Notes under the pieces: generated by a model
What the model was told of the DNA's origin: nothing
Databases searched by the model: none
Seen by the model: the letters and a program-made list of their open reading frames with translations, nothing else
Part shown: positions 59,694 through 64,000 of the stretch, piece after piece
Layout of the letters: every line of letters begins with the position of its first letter
Position numbering within the stretch: position 1 is the first letter of the stretch
Made by a program: the position numbers and the translations under genes
NCBI GenBank assembly: GCA_964569385.1
Contig: CAZMUM010000002.1
Location: forward strand, 101,495 to 165,494
Direction of reading: 5' to 3'
DNA: 64,000 nucleotides
Source: JAADHX01 sp964569385
Lineage (GTDB): Bacteria; Actinomycetota; Acidimicrobiia; Acidimicrobiales; Poriferisodalaceae

Positions 59694-61024
59694 CTATTCT
59701 GGTTTCTGAGCCCACCAATCGCCAGATCGTTGTCGCTTGCCGCCCTGGATTCGGTCATGCCACCACGAAGCGATTCGCCGGCCCCGCCCCGATGCCAGCC
59801 ATTTCCACAATCGACCACGGCGCGACCTCAGGTCCCGGTTGTATGGACACACTCGAAGACAGACGGCACAGTCGGAGTTGATCTTGGTCCAGTAACCGAA
59901 ACAGGCCTNNNNNNNNNNNNNNNNNNNNNNNNNNNNNNNNNNNNNNNNNNNNNNNNNNNNNNNNNNNNNNNNNNNNNNNNNNNNNNNNNNNNNNNNNNNN
60001 NNNNNNNNCGAAGACAGACGGCACAGTCGGAGTTGATCTTGGTCCAGTAACCGAAACAGGCCTCACCGTCGACCGACCACTTGGTGACTCCTTTGAGCCC
60101 AGAACGGTTGATCGACACCGAGACCGGCCCACCCGATGGAATGGCCTTCGCCGGACAAGCGGCCGAACAGCGGGTGCACTGTTCGCAGAACTCTTTGACG
60201 CCGAAGTGGACTGGAGCGTCATGAGCTAGAGGCAGATCGGTGAAGATCTTGCCGATGCGGAAGCTCGGTCCGAGTTCAGGTGAGATCACCAGACCATGAC
60301 GGCCGTACTCGCCGATACCTGCGGCTAGGGCCAGAGGAACGGCGAGCGCGGTGTCGTTCATCGAAGGAATCGCCTGGTAGCCGAGGTTGCGGATGTATTG
60401 GGCGATGGCCAGCAACACGAGTGCGTCGTGGCTGTAGCCGAGGCCGGTAGCCGCGCCAGACAACGCCGAGGGAGCAGTGGCGATGAGGCCTTGGTCCATG
60501 GCCTGGGCGATCACGATTACGTGCCCGAGGCCATCTGGCAGATCGTTCGGGATCGCTTCGCCAGTCGTTACTGAGAAGCGGTCGGTGTATACCCAGCGTT
60601 CGTCGAAGCTGGTTATTCCAACCTGGGTGGCTCCAAGAGTTGAGGCCGCGCGTTTGAGGTCTTGGCTCGCGGTTTGCGGACTGCCTACGTCGAGACGTTC
60701 GGCTGCGCTGTCGCGAAGCATCGACAAGGTGCTGAGGAAGCCATCCCTACGATCTTGGTCCTCGTACATCTCGGCAAAGACATCGGCGACGTGCCAAGCC
60801 GCGTTTCGCAGTGCATAGTCGCGTTGGGTGAAGCCCTTGGCTTTGCGCCACTTGTCGAGCGGTCGACGATAAGTCGCGTAGAAGGTGGCGCTGCTTTCAG
60901 AACGGATTGATTCGTCCCACCATGAGCGCGAGAACACATCGTCGCGCTGGCTGAACCTTTCGAAGTCGGGGCCGATAGCAAAGCCAGCCACGTCACCTGC
61001 GCTAGACGTTGTCGGTTCGGACAT
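59694..61024 (-). CDS. Reductive-dehalogenase-like corrinoid/Fe-S protein, split by a false gap
   Basis: If the 100 N and one copy of the 55-nt duplication are removed, the frame runs from ATG 61024 to TAG 59694, exactly 1176 nt, giving 391 residues. The protein has the RdhA core: GLGYSHDALVLLAIAQYIRNLGY, AIPSMNDTALAVPLA, AGIGEYGRHGLVISPELGP and FTDLPL. Two 4Fe-4S sites follow: Cys280, Cys283, Cys286, Cys290 (CxxCxxCxxxCP) and Cys323, Cys334, Cys337, Cys341 (CX10CxxCxxxCP). There is no Tat signal or membrane helix, unlike respiratory RdhA, so it is a cytosolic member, related to QueG in general fold. It may remove a halogen in catabolism. TCGAT repeats overlap the start codon. Confidence 0.8.
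59854..60063. other. Assembly gap with identical 55-nt flanks
   Basis: N occupies 59909-60008. The 55 nt before it (59854-59908) and the 55 nt after it (60009-60063) are identical. This is the signature of two contigs that overlap by one k-mer but were joined with a nominal 100-N spacer. Collapsing the duplication restores an open frame and a complete Fe-S motif. Confidence 0.92.
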
Positions 61025-61053
61025 CGATTCGATTCGATTCGATTCGGTTCGGG
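61024..61053. repeat. TCGAT pentanucleotide repeat between divergent genes
   Basis: Four perfect TCGAT units (61024-61043), then TCGGT and TCGGG. The array overlaps the reverse start codon of the reductive-dehalogenase-like gene, so length variation could alter its translation start or spacing. Confidence 0.7.
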
Positions 61054-61108
61054 GCTACGGCGTTGTGGCCCTAGCGTACGATCATTATCCACCCCCACGG
61101 AGATCTGT

Positions 61109-62299
61109 ATGTCGACACCACTTCGCCCTCGCAAGGAATCCCCAACCGACTTCCTCGCTACCGACGGTCTGTTAGACGACGACGAGCTGCTGCTTCGCGA
61201 CACGGTGCGTAAGTTCGTTGGCGATCGCATTCTTGATGAGGTGGGCGGGTGGTTCGATGAGGGAACGTTCCCTTACAAGGAGATTGCCCCCGAGTTAGGC
61301 AAGCTCGGGCTGCTGGGGATGCACCTCGAAGGCTATGGCTGCGGCGGCGGTTCGGCCATGATGTACGGCCTCGCGTGCATGGAACTCGAAGCTGGCGACA
61401 GCGGCCTTCGCTCATTCATGTCGGTGCAGGGTTCGTTGGCGATGTTCCCCATTTGGGCGTTTGGTTCTGAGGAGCAGAAACAAGAGTGGCTGCCCCCCAT
61501 GGCGGCAGGCGAAGCTGTTGGTTGCTTTGGCTTGACCGAACCAGATTCGGGGTCTGACCCATCGTCGATGCGAACCGTGGCCAAACAAGACGCTGGCGGC
61601 GACTGGGTTCTCAACGGCACCAAGATGTGGATCACCAACGGTTCGATCGCCGACGTTGCCGTGGTGTGGGCAGTCACCGAAGACGGCGTGCGTGGATTCG
61701 TCGTGCCGACCGACACTCCCGGGTTCTCAGCTCCAGATATTCACCGGAAGGTCTCGCTGAGAGCGTCGGTTACCTCCGAGCTTGTGTTCGACGATGTTCG
61801 GCTGCCCCACGACGCGGTCCTGCCTGGTGTGTCGTCTCTGCGCGGTCCGCTCTCGTGCCTGAACGAGGCTCGATTCGGTATCTTGTTTGGCGCGGTCGGA
61901 GCGGCACGCGCTTGTTATGAGTCTGCCCTCGATTACTCGAAATCGCGAGTGCAATTCGGCGGCCCCATCGCTCGCTTTCAACTGACCCAAAAGAAGCTGG
62001 TCGACTTCATGATCGCGGTGCAGCAAGGCACGTTGACCGCCTATCACCTTGGCCGGCTCAAGGATGCTGGTTCGTTGTCGCCTGCTCAGGTGAGTTTCGG
62101 TAAGAAGGCCAATGTGCAGATGGCCATCGACGTGTCGCGTGAGGCCCGCAGCGTGCTCGGTGCCAACGGCATCACCACCGAGTACCCCATCATCCGCCAC
62201 ATGACCAACCTCGAATCGGTTTACACATACGAGGGCACCAACGAGATTCACACCCTTGTTATGGGCCAAGCCATTACCGGCCACAGTGCATTCTCATAG
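61109..62299 (+). CDS. Acyl-CoA dehydrogenase, glutaryl-CoA dehydrogenase-like
   Basis: A 396-residue flavoprotein. Signatures are CFGLTEPDSGSDPSS, KMWITNGSIADV, the FAD-binding ARFGILFGAVGAARACYESALDY segment, FGGPIARFQLTQKKLVDF and the C-terminal YEGTNEIHTLVMGQAITGHSAF. The catalytic Glu falls in YEGTNE, as in glutaryl-CoA and short-chain acyl-CoA dehydrogenases. The EIHTLxxGxxITGxxAF ending is typical of glutaryl-CoA dehydrogenases, which oxidise and decarboxylate glutaryl-CoA. An ACGGAG site precedes the ATG. A broken MaoC-like gene lies 12 bp downstream. Regulation is not evident. Confidence 0.88.
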   Translation: MSTPLRPRKESPTDFLATDGLLDDDELLLRDTVRKFVGDRILDEVGGWFDEGTFPYKEIAPELGKLGLLGMHLEGYGCGGGSAMMYGLACMELEAGDSGLRSFMSVQGSLAMFPIWAFGSEEQKQEWLPPMAAGEAVGCFGLTEPDSGSDPSSMRTVAKQDAGGDWVLNGTKMWITNGSIADVAVVWAVTEDGVRGFVVPTDTPGFSAPDIHRKVSLRASVTSELVFDDVRLPHDAVLPGVSSLRGPLSCLNEARFGILFGAVGAARACYESALDYSKSRVQFGGPIARFQLTQKKLVDFMIAVQQGTLTAYHLGRLKDAGSLSPAQVSFGKKANVQMAIDVSREARSVLGANGITTEYPIIRHMTNLESVYTYEGTNEIHTLVMGQAITGHSAFS

Positions 62300-62311
62300 G
62301 CGAGACGTTGC

Positions 62312-62801
62312 GTGACACTGGGATCGAGTAGGTCAGAACTCCGGCCGTGGTCCGTCGATGCGGTCAATCTCGCGCAGCATGCCAACAACCCAATCCATAC
62401 CGATACAGGCGCAAGGGCCGCTGGTTTTCCGCGAGCTCTCGTGGCCGGCGTGACCACCTATGCGCATAGCAGACCCGACGTCTTACCCCTGGCAGGCTCG
62501 CCCCTCGGCGATGGCGAGTTGATGGCGTCGGTGGATGTCGATTTGGGGCCAGACAGCTACTGGTGGCGTTACGGTCAACGGGCTGGTGACGACCTAACCA
62601 TCTACGACCAAGCGGGCCTCGTGCACCATCGCTCACAGTGCTTCGGCTTTTGCAGGTGCCACAGCCAAGGTCGAGACCAGCATCGTCGAACGAGGCGAAT
62701 CACGACTTGGCCGTACGGCAGTAGCCGATGTGAAGATCACAATCGATGGCGTTGAGGTGGCTCGAATACGGCACTCGGCACTGGTCGAGCTCTTCGACTA
62801 G
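62312..62801 (+). pseudogene. Frameshifted MaoC/hot-dog-like gene
   Basis: The first frame (from 62312) encodes WSVDAVNLAQHANNPIHTD and AGFPRALVAGVTTYA, typical of MaoC-like dehydratases and hot-dog proteins. Near 62635-62645 the frame breaks, and the remaining family-like sequence (SAFAGATAKVETSIVERGE ... SALVELFD) is read one frame over and ends at TAG 62801. The total length is 3n+1, so one extra base (or two lost) explains it. It could be a real pseudogene or a sequence error. It would have acted with the acyl-CoA dehydrogenase. Confidence 0.6.
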
Positions 62802-62848
62802 CTATCGGATGCTCCCTAGAGAACCGGCCAAACCCAGCGAAGATCGCA

Positions 62849-62877
62849 GTGACTGTGTCGCAGACCCGTCCTATACT
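62849..62877 (+). promoter_or_regulatory. Promoter of the second VapBC-type pair
   Basis: GTGACT (-35-like, 62849-62854) and TATACT (-10, 62872-62877) with a 17-bp spacer. The -10 ends 7 nt before GTG 62885, so the mRNA is probably leaderless. A GTG at 62849 lies inside the -35 element and is therefore an unlikely start. Confidence 0.55.
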
Positions 62878-62884
62878 TGGTGCT

Positions 62885-63202
62885 GTGACCGTGATCGAAC
62901 TTCCCGACAACGTTGCAGCAGCCTTGGCTGCTGCTGCGGCTGATCGTGGTATCACCGAGGCTGAATTGATCGCCGAGTTCGTCGTCGACGCTGCACCTGA
63001 CGGGATGGACGCGTTCATAGGTGTCGGAGCCTCGGGGCGAAGTGATACCTTCAATATTCACGCCGAGCGTTCGACCGAAGCGGTCAAGCGTCGGTCGTTG
63101 AGCTTTGTGGCTGCGGGCCATTCAGGAAGCACTCGGGGCGGCGCCGAAGCCGAGGAGCTACTTGAAGAGGGCGGGTTCGGCATCGACACCGCCGACCGCT
63201 GA
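62885..63202 (+). CDS. Probable antitoxin partner of the PIN toxin
   Basis: A 105-residue protein from GTG 62885. It starts VIELPDNVAAALAAAAADRGITEAELIAEFV, a strand followed by two helices like a ribbon-helix-helix or short CopG-type domain. The remainder is Gly, Ser and Glu-rich, ending AEELLEEGGFGIDTADR, an acidic tail suited to toxin binding. It lies 12 bp before a PIN-domain gene, the usual antitoxin-first order. The family assignment rests mainly on context and small size. Confidence 0.65.
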   Translation: MTVIELPDNVAAALAAAAADRGITEAELIAEFVVDAAPDGMDAFIGVGASGRSDTFNIHAERSTEAVKRRSLSFVAAGHSGSTRGGAEAEELLEEGGFGIDTADR

Positions 63203-63214
63203 GGCATCCAGAGC

Positions 63215-63634
63215 GTGCTGCTGGTTGATACCGGTGTGTTCGTGGCCGCGGCCGATCTTGATGACCGGCGCCACGACGCGTGCGCTGCTCTGATCGAAAC
63301 CCACCCTGGTCCGCTGGTCACCACTCCGTTGGTGGTCACCGAAGCCGGATGGTTGATCCGTCGACAACTCGACACCACAACAGAAGCCGCTCTCTACCAA
63401 GCCATCGCCGATGGCAGCATCGACGTCGTCGATCTCGTTGACACCGACTGGGCTCGGATCGCTGAACTTCTCGGCACCTACGCCGATATCGGTCTCGACG
63501 CTGCTGACGCGTCGATCATCGCCACAGCTGAACGCCTCGACCAAACCGCGATCGCCACCCTCGATGAACGTGACTTCCGGATTGTGCGTCCCAACCACAC
63601 GGACGCCTTCGAACTTCTCCCCGGGCCCGCCTGA
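63215..63634 (+). CDS. vapC: PIN-domain ribonuclease toxin (VapC-like)
   Basis: A 139-residue PIN protein with LLVDTGVFVAAAD (first Asp), VVTEAGWL (Glu), DIGLDAADASIIATAE (Asp) and IATLDERDF (Asp), a complete acidic active site. The GTG start lies 12 bp after the antitoxin-like gene. It should be an RNase toxin held inactive by its partner. It is a different subgroup from the VapC at 39076. Confidence 0.85.
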   Translation: MLLVDTGVFVAAADLDDRRHDACAALIETHPGPLVTTPLVVTEAGWLIRRQLDTTTEAALYQAIADGSIDVVDLVDTDWARIAELLGTYADIGLDAADASIIATAERLDQTAIATLDERDFRIVRPNHTDAFELLPGPA

Positions 63635-63791
63635 ACAAAGCAGCGTTGACAGCGACAGACGAGTACTGACGGCTTTGAACTGAGCGCCCACCCTCCCGGC
63701 CTAAAGGGGCCGATCCGCTGATAGAAGCGTGGGAGGCTGAACTTGAGGGGACGGTCACACCCGAGTCTGAGCTCTTCGTTCTCGGAATCGA

Positions 63792-63826
63792 GGCACATTG
63801 CGTCGCTGGCAGCGACGCAATGTGCC
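63792..63826. terminator. Perfect 17-bp inverted repeat after the VapC gene
   Basis: 63792-63808 is the exact reverse complement of 63810-63826 around a single central base. In RNA it would form a 15-16 bp hairpin. It is followed by a run of nine C (63840-63848) but no T-run. It may terminate VapBC transcription or block read-through into the secreted-protein gene. Confidence 0.5.
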
Positions 63827-63911
63827 AAGTGCTTATCCACCCCCCCCCTGGCGGTCGAGTGATTCTGGCCTAGGCCCCGTGTGGATGGGGTCAAAGGTTG
63901 GAAGGTGCAAT

Positions 63912-64000
63912 ATGTCTAGTTCGATTCGTTTCGGTTCTGTGTTGTTGGCGACGGCGCTTTTGGCGTCGGTGTTGGCTTCTCCGGTTGGGGCTCAGGTGGC
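63912..64000 (+). CDS. Start of a secreted protein, truncated by the window edge
   Basis: Only about 30 residues are visible. A GGAAGGT site precedes ATG 63912. The N-terminus (SSSIRFGSVLLATALLASVL) followed by ASPVGAQVA is a signal peptide with a likely cleavage after Ala-x-Ala-like residues. The mature domain lies outside the window, so no function can be given. Confidence 0.7.
   Translation, partial: MSSSIRFGSVLLATALLASVLASPVGAQV

Noticed and set aside
59909..60008. A second tandem copy of the 55-bp sequence as a real repeat
   Set aside because: The flanks are identical across exactly one k-mer length, and collapsing them restores the reading frame and an Fe-S motif, so an assembly join is the better explanation.

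Overview
The window is high-GC bacterial DNA, most likely from an uncultured or draft-assembled actinobacterium. I favour an Acidimicrobiia-like lineage, but this is an inference. Reasons are three intact and one broken luciferase-like (LLM, F420/flavin) monooxygenase genes, many SDR and molybdenum-hydroxylase genes, a DUF222-HNH gene, an actinobacterial-type LexA box (TCGAAC-N4-GTTC), and about ten genes whose -10 hexamer sits 6-7 nt before the start codon, implying leaderless mRNAs. No rRNA, intact tRNA or CRISPR array was seen. A run of 100 N (59909-60008) is a scaffold join. It is flanked by an exact 55-nt duplication, so the two contigs really overlap.

Layout. 1-3.2 kb: 3' part of a glycosyltransferase, a RHH/MazF toxin-antitoxin pair and an unusual SDR with a zinc ribbon. 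3.2-7.3 kb: a two-component system with a DUF305 protein, a SHOCT membrane protein and a 1-Cys peroxiredoxin; a shared 11-bp-spaced direct repeat upstream of the DUF305 and SHOCT genes suggests one regulon. 7.7-15.5 kb: a carbohydrate operon (ROK regulator, two ABC permeases, binding lipoprotein, GH15-like and GH31 glycosidases), with no ATPase in the window. 15.7-25.4 kb: a molybdenum hydroxylase/LLM/SDR operon, two flavodoxin-fold reductases, another LLM enzyme, a DMT exporter and two tandem methyltransferase paralogues; a decayed exporter copy lies between the paralogues.

25.5-36.4 kb is the most distinctive region. It holds an LLM reductase and deaminase-like amidohydrolase, a Rid protein, then a seven-gene, fully overlapping operon: FAD subunit, XdhD-type Mo subunit, SsnA-like amidohydrolase, XdhC, YqeB, YqeC and a VanX-like dipeptidase. 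YqeB, YqeC, SsnA and XdhD together are the signature of the selenium-dependent molybdenum hydroxylase (SDMH, labile Se cofactor) trait. The likely job is catabolism of a purine or other N-heterocycle, with deaminases, Rid and LLM enzymes as accessory steps.

36.4-50 kb: a mixed region with phosphoesterases, a choline-kinase-like protein, SDRs, a VapBC-type pair, a UxaA-family hydratase, an MscS channel, a CBS protein, an M20 hydrolase, a hydroxyacid dehydrogenase, a thiolase-like protein and an MFS transporter. 50-53.4 kb: a MerR/CopA copper-efflux pair and a MarR regulator. 53.4-64 kb: VOC proteins, broken LLM and MaoC genes, a DUF222-HNH gene, a LexA-boxed dinB, a cytosolic reductive-dehalogenase homologue that becomes intact once the false gap is collapsed, a glutaryl-CoA-dehydrogenase-like enzyme, another VapBC-type pair and the start of a secreted protein.
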